From Turbatrix aceti (Eukaryota; Nematoda; Chromadorea; Rhabditida; Panagrolaimidae): a stretch of 64,000 bases of DNA. The position numbers were made by a program, and so were the translations under genes. The stretch spans positions 6,290,739-6,354,738 of the forward strand of contig OZ017767.1 of assembly GCA_963969345.1 (NCBI GenBank). Reading direction: 5' to 3'. The notes beneath the pieces are model-generated. The model searched no databases. It was not told where the DNA came from and saw nothing but the letters and a program-made list of their open reading frames with translations. Shown here piece after piece: positions 11,453-23,432 of the stretch (its first letter is position 1; every line of letters begins with the position of its first letter).

Positions 11453-14250
11453 GAGAGACGAGGGGCCCGGGGAGGGAGGATATATGGATGTGTGGCTGGT
11501 ATTAGCTTGCTCTCGAGAGCTGTCACCCCTCGCCTCCCGCCGCCGCCGCCGCCCAGGCCGGGCCGGGCCTTCCACTACCCGGAAGGGTGACAGCTGTGAT
11601 GGCTACATCGTAAATTTGTTAAGTGTTTTACGCTTTACTCTAAAAAGAAAACATAACGCCACAAAAAGGCACGCAACCCTCCCCTCCCCCCCTCCGGGCA
11701 TTTTTCTGGTTCGCTCTCGACAACTGCCACCACCTCCAAAAAAAAAACAACACAACGCGCGTTCGTTCGTTTGTTTCTTCGTTCAAAATGATTATCGAAA
11801 TTAGTGCCTTCCGGCTGTAGTCGTCTTTGCTCCCGCCGGAAGGTTGGCGAAAAGCTGCCACCTTCGCGTACGAATGAATAAATGCATAACAAACCCCTAC
11901 GGCACCCGTGGAGGCCTGGGCAGGCACGCAGTTGTCGTTTTGTGATTAAAAAAAATAAACACCCAGGTTAACGTGTTGTTGTTATTTTTTAAGTCCAGCG
12001 TATTAGTTTTTTACTCGGGGGAGGAAAGACTCGAAAAGACGCAAGCGGCTTTTCGAACGAATGAACGCAAAATAAAATAATATGCCGGGTTCGGGCCAGT
12101 CTTATCAAAGAACCTACAAATAACACGATTCTCGCGTAGAACTTCTGACTTCCGCGAATTACGACTTATTTTGTTCCCGATGGGAAAGTTGTTTGTTTGT
12201 CAGTCACGATCGAAATGAAATTCCAAAATAACAACAACTTGGTGGCCAAAAAACTTGATATTGTGTGTTGGCCTTTTTTTTGTAAAACAACCGTAATCAG
12301 AAATTCATTAGAAATAAGAAATGAGAAATAACAAGTTGGAATTTGGAGCTAATGTAAGTATGCGTGCTTGGGAAGCAGACATGGGCACAATCGCCGTATT
12401 AGACCCTTCATTAATGATTTATGTACAACCAGAAGGCATGTGCATCCAGATGGAATTCAAAAAATTTTTAAAACTACCGCCATCTGGCGAAAACTGCCAG
12501 GAGAGTGCGTGCGCGCGTCTTCGGTCGCCGAAGACGAAGACGAAGACGGCGACCGGGCTTGATTCTCAAAAAAAAAGATGTAATAAATTTTTCATTGAAT
12601 ATTATATCACGATCGAGATAGAAAAGGAAGTTTCTGATACATATACGATACGCCGGGGCCCGCAGTTTCAGGAAGCATCGGTGTGACAAATGACTGGTCG
12701 TCAAATGAAACGAAACCAAGACAAGACCCTCCGCGAAGAAGACCGACCGATTTCGCGTGGTAGTATTTACTAGAAGGCAGAGAGCGCTCGAGCATCCGTA
12801 TCAGGGGAGGGGGGGGGTGGATTTGATCGATTGCGAGTTGTCATAAGACACATGCTCCAAAAACGGAAACGGCAGCGGTAGCGGTAGCGGCCCTGGAGAA
12901 GGATGAAGACAAGCACCCACCACCATCACCATCATCGCCGCTAACGAACGACAACGACGACCGGTGGTGCCCCCGCGGGTTGATATTATTTACACAATTT
13001 GTTGGAATGCACGCGGTAGGTAGGATGTACTTCGCATCTGAGATCATCTGATCAACGACGGTTTCTTATTTGCGAAATATGATTGATCAAGGTTTGTTTC
13101 TCCACCCGTATCATTTTGCCTGCCTGCATGCATCTTGCACCGAGCGGAGCGCAAAATGATAGATACGTAGTACGTCTCCTCCCTGCAGCGATCGCTTTTG
13201 CAGAATTTTTGTAAGAAAAATATTCGCCCTACTTTCCGGATTTTTTGAGGACGAATATTTTTCTCCAGAAGAGCAGGCAGCCTGCGCAGAGGGGTACAAA
13301 AACCCGTTCAAACACCTTCCACGTGCGCGTGAGAACCTTCGAGGCCCCAGAAGTCATGGGACTGACTCGGCCTTCCGTAAGATCGCGTGCTCTCATTAAT
13401 CGTGTGTAATTCGTTTACGTTCACTTTTGTGTTGACGGAACAACCGCAGATGGAAATTACATAGAGAACCGCAATGGAATGCAACATTGCGCAAGACATA
13501 GGGCACGTGCTGTCACGTGCGCGTGCTAGTACATAGCTAGCCTCTCGAGTTGCGCGAGGGGTTCGCACAGGTGCAGGTGTCGCGTCCTGACTCCTGAGTC
13601 AAATCGAGAACGAGAACGAACGAGGATGTGTGCAAAAAGAGTGAAGAGGTCAGACAGGAATAAAAAAAAAAGAGAAGAAAAAGATTTGGATTTTTTTTCG
13701 CGCGCGCGCAGCCTTCCACGACGACGACGATGTCGTTTGCTTTTTCGCGCTCCTCGCGCAGGCCAGCAGCTGGCACGGACCGGAACCGCACCAGGCTGGT
13801 TGCAAAAAAAGTGCAGTGTACTTTACTTCTTCGCGTTCTTCTTCACCGTGGCGACAGGGGTCTTGAGCGAGCGTATTGTATTGTATTGTCACCGGGAGGG
13901 AGGGGGGCAGACAGCCAACAACCAACGACCCCTGGCAGACGTTTTTCCAGGGACTGGCAACGATGGGCGCCTGGGGGAAAAAACATGAACGCGCTCGTGC
14001 TCGTCGACGACCGGTCAGAAGTTGGTTGAACATGCCGTCTCTAGTTTCTATCTGATAAGATCACGCAGTGGGGGTAGCAGAAAACTATGTACCTTTAAAC
14101 GCACTTTAAACGGTTTTGGGCGGGCGCACCTGGAAGCCGGAAGGTAGGTGGTCATGGTGATTCACTCCTTCAAAATTATTTAATATAAATTGCCTGCCAT
14201 TTGCTGCCAAGGCGCGATGAATAAATGCCAGGGAGCAAGGAACAGGGTGG
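11453..14250. other. Gene desert, second part
   Basis: No supported gene. It holds (CCG)n and poly-A/T stretches, a perfect 11-bp hairpin with arms around 13212 and 13252, and short GC-rich islands. ORFs are low-complexity with no domain. Confidence 0.45.
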
Positions 14251-14323
14251 GCGCGGGTGGCCCAGTGGTGTGTGGCGCGTCTTCAAGGAAATCAAGGTCG
14301 AGGTTCGATCCCGCTTGGGCGCA
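14251..14323 (+). pseudogene. Degenerate tRNA-like sequence (tRNA pseudogene or SINE head)
   Basis: 73 bases, the length of a tRNA without CCA. An A-box-like TGGCCCAGTGG sits at tRNA positions 8-18 and a B-box GGTTCGATCCC at positions 52-62. The outer four acceptor-stem pairs form (GCGC with GCGC), but the inner acceptor pairs, parts of the T stem and the whole anticodon stem do not. It is therefore not a working tRNA; a tRNA-derived SINE head or an old pseudogene fits better. No tail or target duplication was identified. Confidence 0.4.
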
Positions 14324-17300
14324 GCGGTCTTCTACAACTCATTCTCATTCGTTATGATCCAATCAAAACCACACCACACCAAAAACACGTCCCGTCCCCT
14401 GTAAGAGCTGCGAACTCAGGGTGCACGTATCGCAAAGACATCCGTTCTGGATGGGCCCCTCTACGTACGAGTCGCCATCATCATCTTCATCACCTTCTGA
14501 CTGTTCATTGTAGTGTTGTATGTATGATATGGTGCGTACGAGCTAGAGAATAAATGAATGAAAATGAATGAAGGAACAGGGTGATACGCCCGACCCGACC
14601 CGACCCGACCCGCGCTGTCAAAGGTCGGACGGCATGGCACCACCCGACCTTGTCCGACCGGGGCGGTCGTGGTGGGTGGTGGGTGGTGGTCCGATTGGTG
14701 CAGCGGCATTCACATTCAACGAGTGGATAAACTAAAGCGGGACTAAATACGCGCGCACTCAATCGGACGGGAGGAGGAAGCCGCTGCCACCGACGCCAGA
14801 TTATGATCGTCATAAATGTGTAAGTGGCGATCATAGCAGAGCGCGCACGCTGACTGGCGACTGGCTACTCGAAGGAAAAATAAAAAAGAGAGAGAGAGAA
14901 AGAGAAAGTCACCGGAGCCGGAGCCGGAGCCGGGGACGGGGACGGAGATGGATCCCGCGTCGCTGGTTGGTTGGTCAGGCGGTGGTCAGTCAGTCAGGGG
15001 AGGATTTAGCGAGCGGGGCGATTTGGGTGGGATATCCGCTGAACCACATGCAGTCAGGCAGGCAGCAAACGCAACGCAAACGACTTCCGCTCCTGCCACC
15101 GATCGCCCCCATTCATTATGCCTCGCAAAAATAAATGCCGGCACACCCAGCTAGGCTGTTTTTCTGCTTGCCGATCAAGAGGGCAAACAGCCTACAAAAG
15201 GCAAAGTTGCCAGCCAGGTGATTATGAGAGCAAGCAGGATCTATCTGCAGAGAAGAACGAGGGTTTTGCGCAGATAAGTAAGTGCACACAAACTCTTGTG
15301 ACCACCTCCGTTCTCCGATCGGTCAAACGATAGATAGACTTTGGGAACGAGGCATTCCAAAGTGAGAATTGCTAAAGTCCACACACACAAAGCGGGCCCG
15401 GTGACCACGAGGTGAGGGCTAAAATCGCGCGATTGCCCCAAGCAAAGACAAACGAACGACGTTTGCGTTTGTCGTCGTTTATTTCGTCACTGCTGCGCAA
15501 ATGCATTCCGCGCATTCCAGATTCCTCCGATTTCGCTCGCAGCAGCAGTAAAAAAAACATGAGAGAAAAGAAATGCAAAAAAAAAGACCTGTCATGCGAC
15601 CGAGCCCTCAGGATACGATGGACCGCGCGGAGAGTGACCAGTCGTCTCCTTTCTCTTCTTCGGGGGGAAGCAAACACGTCGATTCGCCTGAACATGAATG
15701 AATTGCGGAAGGGAAATTGATCAAATAAATAAATACATACACGTGACTCGGCCTAGCTGGCGTAGAAGGGCGTGAGAACAGCCCACAGCCAACCGACGAA
15801 GAATGCCTGCGAATTCGAATCTGCCGACAAAAAAAAGTTGGTGCGTTCAATTGTTTTTAGAAAAAAAACAGGCGAATCCCATCAGTGCTCACATCAGCTG
15901 ATGTGAGGTATTGACGCCAACAAAAACCCTTGGCACGACAAACGTGGGATCGTACCGTAATCGTAATCGTAACCGTACCCCTCTTCTCAAGGCGGCTGGC
16001 TGCAATCCAAAGTTTCGTATCAAAAAGAAAGGTGGTTCGGCGACGCAGTGGATAAGTAGGTAATTTGTCGACGGCGGTAGTTTAGTGACTTGTCTGTCTT
16101 GGTTTGCGGGCGTGCAATTATGACAAATCAGGGGGGGGCTGCGGCGTCGGCGGAGGGGCAAACAAGGAGATTGGCATCGAGCCAAGTGGTTTGTGTTTTC
16201 ATCACCACCTCAACCGGACATGGCGCGGGTCAGTCAGGTCGTCAGATCAGCTGACCGCACCGGACTCTTCTCCTTCTTCGCTCCGACGTAATCCAACACA
16301 ATGGCAGGCGTCCTCATCTGCGTTGTTTCGTATTTGCTCAGCGTGATGGATGGGGGGGGAGAGAGGGGTACTGTAGCGAAGTGCGTGCCTGTGCTCGATT
16401 GCTTTTGCTTGTTTGGCTCGGTGCAACCGGAGCGCAGGAGACCCCGAACCCTTGGAAGAGCGAGCCGGTGGTCTTCTCCCAGTTCATGCGCCAACCCCTC
16501 TAAGTAAGAAGGCAGCAGCGGGGGTGATGGGTGACTCATCTCCCTACATACCTCTCGGTGGTGGTCGTCGGGTCGTTGGTTCGCGCATATCGGTACCAGG
16601 AACGAACGGGGACACGCGGGGCTGCTGGCTGGCTGGCTGCGAGGAGGCATTTCTTTTTTTTTTCTTACGCCTGCGCCCGCGCGCGCGAATCATCCGCTTT
16701 TTGGCGGGGTGCCAGGCGGCACTGCCAGTCAGTCTTCCGGATAAATAAAAATAAAGAAAAAAAACAAATTACGCGCCCGAATAAAAAAGTTTTTTTTTCT
16801 CCTTTTTCTTCTTCGTTTTCGCGCCCGCCCGCCGTGAGCGTGCCAGGGCCAGGGGCTGTGAGAACTTTACTTCTGTATTTATTTTTTTTACCACGTCATG
16901 ACAAAAACCGCTTCCCACTGCCAACTGCCGACTGCCGGGAGAAAAAATATTTCAATGAAAAACGGGACAAAACAGCTGCCGCGCAGCATTCCGACGCATT
17001 CCACACCACACCGGGGGCATGGTACATACCTACCACGCGGAAGGCCATCTCAGGAGAAGCGACGACATCACATCGTCACAAACCAGAAGGAAGAGGGGGG
17101 GGAGGGGGACGAGTTGCGCAAGACAGCGCCAGGCACGAGAGAGGTACAAGTTTTTTGGAAGCGCGTTTAGGGTCATCAGCCATCAGCCATCTGGCTGACG
17201 ACGACGCCACGAAGGGGACCGGCAACATGCTTGCGCGGACCAAATAAATAACCATTTCAAAAAAAACAAAAAAGAATTTATGGCAGTTCCGCTGTGATAA

Positions 17301-18683
17301 ATCAACTCCGGCGCGGTGATAAAAAGGTCGAACCGAACGAACGAAAGGTGGTCGATTTTTGTTGTTTTTTGTTTTCGTAATTTAAAGAAAAAAAGAAGGA
17401 ACAATGTTTTTTGAGTTTTTAGCTCCAGACAAACCTTTGAGGCCAGACAATGGGTTATTTTGCAAACAAATAAAAAAATTATTGGGTTGCAAATGCTGGA
17501 AGTAAAGTGATTTAACCGGAAGTAAGGTGACCTGATTGCTCTCAGTCAGTCGAGTCGAGCAGTTGGAACGAACGTGGATAAAAACAAAAAAATGCGATGT
17601 AGATAATAAAAAAAAACATTACACCGAGTTTGACTGACATGAGAGCGGCAGATATTCAGATACATAGATACCTGGCGGATGAGGGGTATACCCGAATGAC
17701 GTCGGTCGGTGGGTCGGTCGTTTTATCGCTCGACAGACAACGAGCGACGTGCACTTACGCAAAGAGGTGGAATTCAATTGCGTTAACGCAGAACAGAGAG
17801 CCAGATGGCGCCATCGAGAGGAGGGCAATTTTCTCCCTCAGGCAAACGAATGAACGAACGTTTACGAGAACAACATGCCACCGACGTCAGGCGGATTGGC
17901 GCGGCGATGGTGTAACAGAAGTAACCATGCGCGCAGCGCACGCGCGCCCTCTTTTGCCAGCTGGAGCTTTTCGCACGCAGCCCCCCTCCCCCACGTGATG
18001 GAATGGCGCAGCGGGTGTTCGGACAAAAACAACTGCCTCGCCTCAGGCCTCAGGCTTCATGCACGTGCCGTTCCGCGACTGACTTGTTTTCTCGCGGACT
18101 GCATTTACGCCCGCGTTTGCGACTGCGCGTGGGGAACGAACGAGCGTGCCAAAGACGTGCTTCCACGTGGTTCCTAGAAACGCAGATGACTCAAAACAAC
18201 AAAAACACAGCAATAGAATAGCAAAAGAGCGAAAGACCCTGCGGCATTAAAGATTATCCAAAAGTGTCCGTAGGGTGCTCGAAACAGAGTACAAAGTCGA
18301 CGACCCCCTAAAAAATAAACAGATTTGACGCATCGCGGCACATCCTGCTCAATTTTTTTATTTTTTTTCTGTTTTCTGCAACAAAACTATAAACAAACAA
18401 TCATGCTACCACAAAACAAAAACAAGGCCTGCAAGCAGCGCCGCAATTTCCGCTTCAAAACAGACGTCACTCACATCAGGCACTTGGGGACCTGACCTGG
18501 AAGAAGGGACGCGCGTAGTCCAGCGATCAGTGACCAGCGGAAACAGTGTAATAAAACGCATCGATAAAATTAAATAATTGGCACCCGATGCGACGTGCCG
18601 TTTCGAAAGTGTGGAATTGGCGGAGCGGCCAAATGATCGGTCGAGCCCTGTCCTGTTTTGTCCAGTCCTGTGCGAAACACCCC
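14324..18683. other. Gene desert, third part
   Basis: No supported gene. Notable are (CGACC)n-type repeats near 14591-14612, GGAGCC repeats near 14912-14935, (GA)n near 14888, (CTGG)n near 16622-16638, and many A/T runs. ORFs are low-complexity and none has a recognisable domain or splice partner. Confidence 0.45.
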
Positions 18684-18691
18684 CTTCCTCC

Positions 18692-19103
18692 CAAGGCATA
18701 AAACCGGCCTAAAAATCAGGCCGCCGGCCGGCTTGCGGCCGGCCTAAATTTTCAGGCCGAAGCCGGCCGGCCGCGGCCGCGGCTTATTTTAAAAAAAAAT
18801 TTTCGTGCTTTATTTTAGGATTATTTTCGTAAAATTTGACCAAATTTAGAAAAAAATTTTTTGGAAACAACCTAATATTATGGAAAAATGCACAATAGTA
18901 GTAAAAAGTGAAAAAAAAAAGACGAATGAAGCACAAAAACGTCAGAAAATTGTACTTTTTTCGAAAAAAATCAACTTTCGAATATTTTTCCGGCTTTTCC
19001 CGGCTTTTTCGGCCGGCCTTGAATCGAAAAGCCGGCCCGCAGCCGGCCGCGGCCGGCCGGCCGTGCCGGCTTTTGCGGCCGGCCGGCCGGATTTTATGCC
19101 TTG
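18692..19103. mobile_element. GC-rich hAT-type MITE, copy 2 (family 1)
   Basis: 412 bp, same termini and same internal sequence as the copy at 11030-11444, differing mainly in homopolymer length. It is flanked by an exact but different 8-bp duplication, CTTCCTCC, at 18684-18691 and 19104-19111. Two near-identical copies with independent target duplications mean separate and recent insertions. Confidence 0.92.
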
Positions 19104-19111
19104 CTTCCTCC

Positions 19112-21485
19112 CCGGCGACTCCAAGAGCAAACAAATAAATGCCGGTCGGTCCTTTGGCTAGTTTTCACGAGCTCTCTTTTTCTCAAAATTGAATTTCGTG
19201 GTATCGGTTAGCGCGCCACGTTCGTTCGAGTCGAGAGCATGGGGTCACGTGTTTCTAGGCACGCACGCAGCACGCAAATTCTTCCTTCCAGTTTTTGGCA
19301 AAAAGAAAAATGAAAATGATATGGCTTCGAGCCTTTTTCTTCATTTTTGTGACCTCTTCTTCCCGGCCAAAGACAACTTCCTGCATGCTTACATTTGTTC
19401 CAAGTGTAAAAGCAACTCATTTGTTACAAATGCCTCATTATCCGCCGGAGTGGACAGTTGCGTGTCACCTGGGGTCCAAATGGATCAGCATCAAGCAAGA
19501 AATTGGGTGAGTAATGTAACGGGATTCATTCATTCATTTTCATTCTTGCATTCGTGCCAAAAGTTCCGCATTTTTGGCATGCTTTGCAGAAAGAAAAAAA
19601 AGACAAAAAGTCCGGGACTCGAAGAAGCCCTTGGCAATGCATGACTTTTCACGGGAGAGTACGGCACTTTTCCGACTAGTGCCGTCCGGTGGCGTGTCCT
19701 CCTGGAAGAAAAAAAAAGATACCGCGAATGCCGTTATCCGCGTTCCTGGAAGAGAAGACGGCGAGATGAAACACGTACTCTGCACAAGTCTCGGGGTCTT
19801 GGGATAATGAATTTCGGTCACCGAACATTGAGCAAGCAGACAGACAGGCCTGCGGGGACCAGACGATCGACCCGGAAGCGGGAAGCGGGAAACGAAGCGC
19901 GCGTGCCGGAGCCAAAATAGAAGCGACGCAGGGCTTTTTTTTCTTCAAATTACGACCGACCGGGAATTTCGTGTCGTGTCCATCGCAGTAAACCGCTCCG
20001 CTGGCAGAGATATGACGTCTATGGCAGGTCGACAGCCGCGCCTGTTCCTTGACGAAGAACAAAAATAAATCCGGTAACTCACGTTACACGGGTTGAACGG
20101 GGACATCAAAAAAGTACTGACACCAAAAAAAATATAAAAAAAATTGTTTAAAAAAAGTATTTAACACGAACGGAAGGAACAGAGAACTCTCATAATCTCA
20201 TTACACGTGCTCCTCCAGTTTGATGAACGAACAACAACTGATACGTGCCCGCATCGCATCAGTCGCAATGCGGTAAGACGGGCTTCAATCAAAAAATCGT
20301 TGGTCGACATCGACGACTCCGCGATTCCGCGCGCGCGTGCGCGGTGAAATGAGCGAGCGCAAAAACAAGTGCATCTGGTGATTCCTGCAACTCCGCGTGA
20401 ATCACGAGCGAGCAAAACAAGATGGGAGCACGCGGAAGTGGGATTCGGAGTGTGACGTTCACCGGGTGTTGCTACTTTGCGCGCTCATCTAACCTAGATA
20501 CATACTTTTTTAGAGAAAAGGGAACCACCAAGTTTTTGGAATGACGGGATCAAATCGAATTTCCGAGAAATTCCTTGATCGTTGGGTTGTCGGGAATTTC
20601 GTTGGCGTCCTGCCGGTACGAGGACCGACCGGAAGGCGCAGCGGATATTTACGACAAAAGTTGGGGGTTCCGCAACCCGTAAAAAATTTTACAGGGTACA
20701 TCAAATGTTGTGCATTGCATTGTATTGCGCGTGCATTTGTTCCGGTGCCAAATAAGGTCGAAGATCCCAAATATGCACGCGATTGCATCTCAGTCAGAAT
20801 AGTTAAATGACAAAAAACGTGACTTACAGAAATCCTCCTGCATCCACAAAAAAAACTATATAAGTCAAGTGGTTTGTTTTTTGAAGCCACCACCGCGGCA
20901 GGAAACCAGAAAAACCTGGGAATATACCAGAATATAAAAAAAAGCGGCAGTCGGGCGTTGTGTTCAAAAAACCAGCGGCAAAGCACAAAGAAAAATTTTC
21001 TTACACTTTTAGTAGACATGAAAAAACTGCAAAAAGTCTAGGCACTCCATTCGTGGGCCTGTTTTGCAGGGTTTGGCTTGGGCCTAGCCCTTCGAGCTTC
21101 TGAGAACCATTTTAAACTGTTGGTGTTGGTATTGCAACGGTAGGAAACACCAAACCTCTCTAATGCGTGTGAGACTGATTTAAGGATGACGCCGCCGTTG
21201 TAACCGACTCTCTTTCGGCTTTTACGACGCCTACAGAACACAAAAATCACACGGGAAACCAAATGCATAAATCAGTGTTGTGTACGTGTACGGTTGTTAA
21301 ACGAATTGACATGGGGTCGAGAATCAAGATACACAAGGGGGGGGGGGCAAAGTTTTTTTATTGTTTTCATAGTTTGGATGTTTGAATTCTCGTAGATCAC
21401 AGATTGTCCATCCTCAGGATGCAAAGTGAGTGCTTTATTTGGCATTGCACATACTAATAAACGTGCTTCAGTTAAACATTCATGA
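19112..21485. other. Gene desert, fourth part
   Basis: No supported gene. Mixed GC-rich and A/T-rich sequence with homopolymer runs. Short ORFs near 19189-19644 and 20510-21019 have no domain and no in-phase splice partner. Confidence 0.45.
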
Positions 21486-21493
21486 ATTGCAAC

Positions 21494-21884
21494 CAGGGAT
21501 GGGCGAACGTTTGTGTTCGTTCGAGTTCGTTCGCGAACAAAGATAAATTTTCCGAACATAAAAAATAACAAAAATTTAGATAAAATCAGTCTCATGGTGC
21601 CGAAATTGACGTTATTTTTCCAAAAATGGCAAATAGTGTCAATTGCTTTCGCCAATAAAAAGTGTAGCAAACATGTCACCAAAAACGTGAAAACGCATAA
21701 TACCAAAGATTACGTTTTTATGTCCAGATTAGACAAAATTTTGTATAAAATATGCTATAAATCTGTTCGTTGTTCGTTCGCGAACACAATCAAAAACGTT
21801 CGCGTTCGTTCGATTTTTCGGACAAAATGAACAAAATGTTCGTGTTTGTTCGAGAACAAAAAAACGGCCGTTCGCCCCTCCCTG
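21494..21884. mobile_element. hAT-type MITE, TTCG-rich, copy 1 (family 2)
   Basis: 391 bp with 16-bp near-perfect inverted ends: CAGGGATGGGCGAACG at the left and CAGGGAGGGGCGAACG read from the right. An exact 8-bp target duplication ATTGCAAC lies at 21486-21493 and 21885-21892. The subterminal sequence is built of repeated GTTCG/CGAAC motifs; the centre is A/T-rich and has no transposase. CAGGG ends plus 8-bp duplication indicate hAT. Further copies lie in introns of the peroxidasin gene. Confidence 0.92.
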
Positions 21885-21892
21885 ATTGCAAC

Positions 21893-22288
21893 TGTGGCTT
21901 TCTCGAAATCCGTTTGCCAAAGTTGCAAGTGTTTTGCATCTGTATCGGTCTGTATTTAGCTCACCCAAATTTTCCTGCAAGATCCTTTAAAATCAATTGT
22001 TTTTTAGACACATTGTTGTTTGATAGCACGTCAAAGGAGTGTTGCCGACATAGCGGCTAACCTACGAGGTATGTATGTACAAGGTGTGTAATAGATGCAT
22101 AGGTGAGTTTTGTCAAATTCTTCAGGCCTAAACGTCATTTTATACCCGCTTGTCCTATCAACACAACGCAGTCTGATAGCGCGTTGAAGCATTGAACCCA
22201 TGATAAATATTTACAAGGAGTGCATTTTTATATCAGCTACATCGCATAAAAATGTTTCGTCCATTTCATCTACCCACACATCAGCGTC
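21893..22288. other. Upstream region of the Ly-6-type gene
   Basis: About 400 bp of A/T-rich sequence between a MITE and the ATG at 22289. It should contain the promoter of the next gene. No RNA gene or repeat was recognised. Confidence 0.4.
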
Positions 22289-23001
22289 ATGCCATACCCG
22301 ATTTACCTATCGACGATTATCTTAATTTGTTTATTTTTAAACGGTAAAAAGCTTTTAAACGTTCTAAACAGGTTTATAATAGAAACAAGGTTTACAGGTG
22401 CTTTGGCGGTCAAGTGCTATGTAGGCAACGGCGATCAGGTCGAAAATTGTAATTTCTGCGGTGGTGGTGAGTTTTTTGCGTATCTAACGACTTATATATG
22501 AGAATGTTGCAATTTCAGTCGTCTTGCCACAAAACATGAGTACAATATACTCCTGCCTAGCTACGGCTAATATCAGTTTCCAGGTCAATGACAGCATTAT
22601 GGGAATATGCGGTGTCGGGTAACGTTCAGAATAATTTAAAAATTAATTTAAAAAATGTTTAGTTTTTTAGTGAAACTACGGGCGATATTGACGGGTATAT
22701 ATTAGTTTTCGGCACAGTGTAGTTTTGTGGTAATCAACGGTAAAACGGTACTTTTAGGGTTTTTTTCATAATTTACATTTGTGACACTGATTACTGTAAA
22801 TCAAGCTTTCTGAACACGCTATCGCCAACGATCGGTCCGGTAACACAACCCGCTTTTACGATCACAACGAATACCGATCCCACGATGATGACGACTACGA
22901 CAGTTTCAACAGCGACGCAGAAGGCACCTGGCCTGGCTGGAATTGAGCACTCATTGCTGCTCGTGATTTTGGCGACGGCATTCGGCGGGTTACTTGACTA
23001 A
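22289..23001 (+). CDS. Ly-6/three-finger-type GPI-anchored protein, 163 aa
   Basis: Five short exons join in one frame: 22289-22343, 22398-22466, 22519-22618, 22671-22694 and 22758-23001. The product has a clean signal peptide (MPYPIYLSTIILICLFLNG, cut near ALA), then a Cys-rich domain opening with KCYVG and NCNFCGG and closing with ICDTDYCK, the nematode form of the Ly-6 CCxxDxCN signature. A Thr-rich stalk follows (TTTTVSTATQ), and the protein ends in a hydrophobic stretch finishing GGLLD, as expected for replacement by a GPI anchor. The TAA overlaps an AATAAA. The order (signal, three-finger domain, T-rich stalk, hydrophobic tail) is that of ODR-2/HOT-like surface proteins, many of which act in neurons; the tissue is not shown here. 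The 24-bp fourth exon is the least certain part. Confidence 0.72.
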
Positions 23002-23432
23002 TAAATAAAAAAAATTCGGATTTTCAACCGGAAAAATATTTTTGGTTTTGTTCAATGTACTTTTGCTGCATTTAAAAATAAATTAATATTAATATTTTAA
23101 AATTTTATTCAACAAAAAATTTTTATTATTATTTTTTAATAAAAAAAAATTTTTTTTATTCAAAATTTTTTTTTATTAAAAATTTTTTTTACAAAAAACT
23201 GTGGGCCCAAGATTTCGAATTTCCCAAATGTTCGGATATTTTTGCAGCACTGAACAAAATTCATCGTATAATTCAAATCAAACGTTTATCTTGCGCAAAA
23301 AAAAACAGCAGGGGCACATATATATGCATTACGGTCTCCGAAAAAGTCTACCGCACAGAAAAAAATCATGGGAAACACCAATAAAATTGGTTCAATCGCT
23401 CAAAAAACATACTAGTCTGGCTGCCAGAAATT
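23002..23432. other. Convergent intergenic spacer, very A/T-rich
   Basis: Between the Ly-6-type gene (+) and the SAP-domain gene (-). It starts with the overlapping poly(A) signals and continues with AAATTTTTT-type runs to about 23200, where AATAAA-like signals exist for both strands. Nothing else was seen. Confidence 0.5.

Noticed and set aside
11221..11505. ORF starting MEKCTIVVKSEKKK, present twice (also at 18880)
   Set aside because: It is repeated only because it lies inside the two MITE copies; low-complexity, not transposase-like, and it runs out of the element into the flank.
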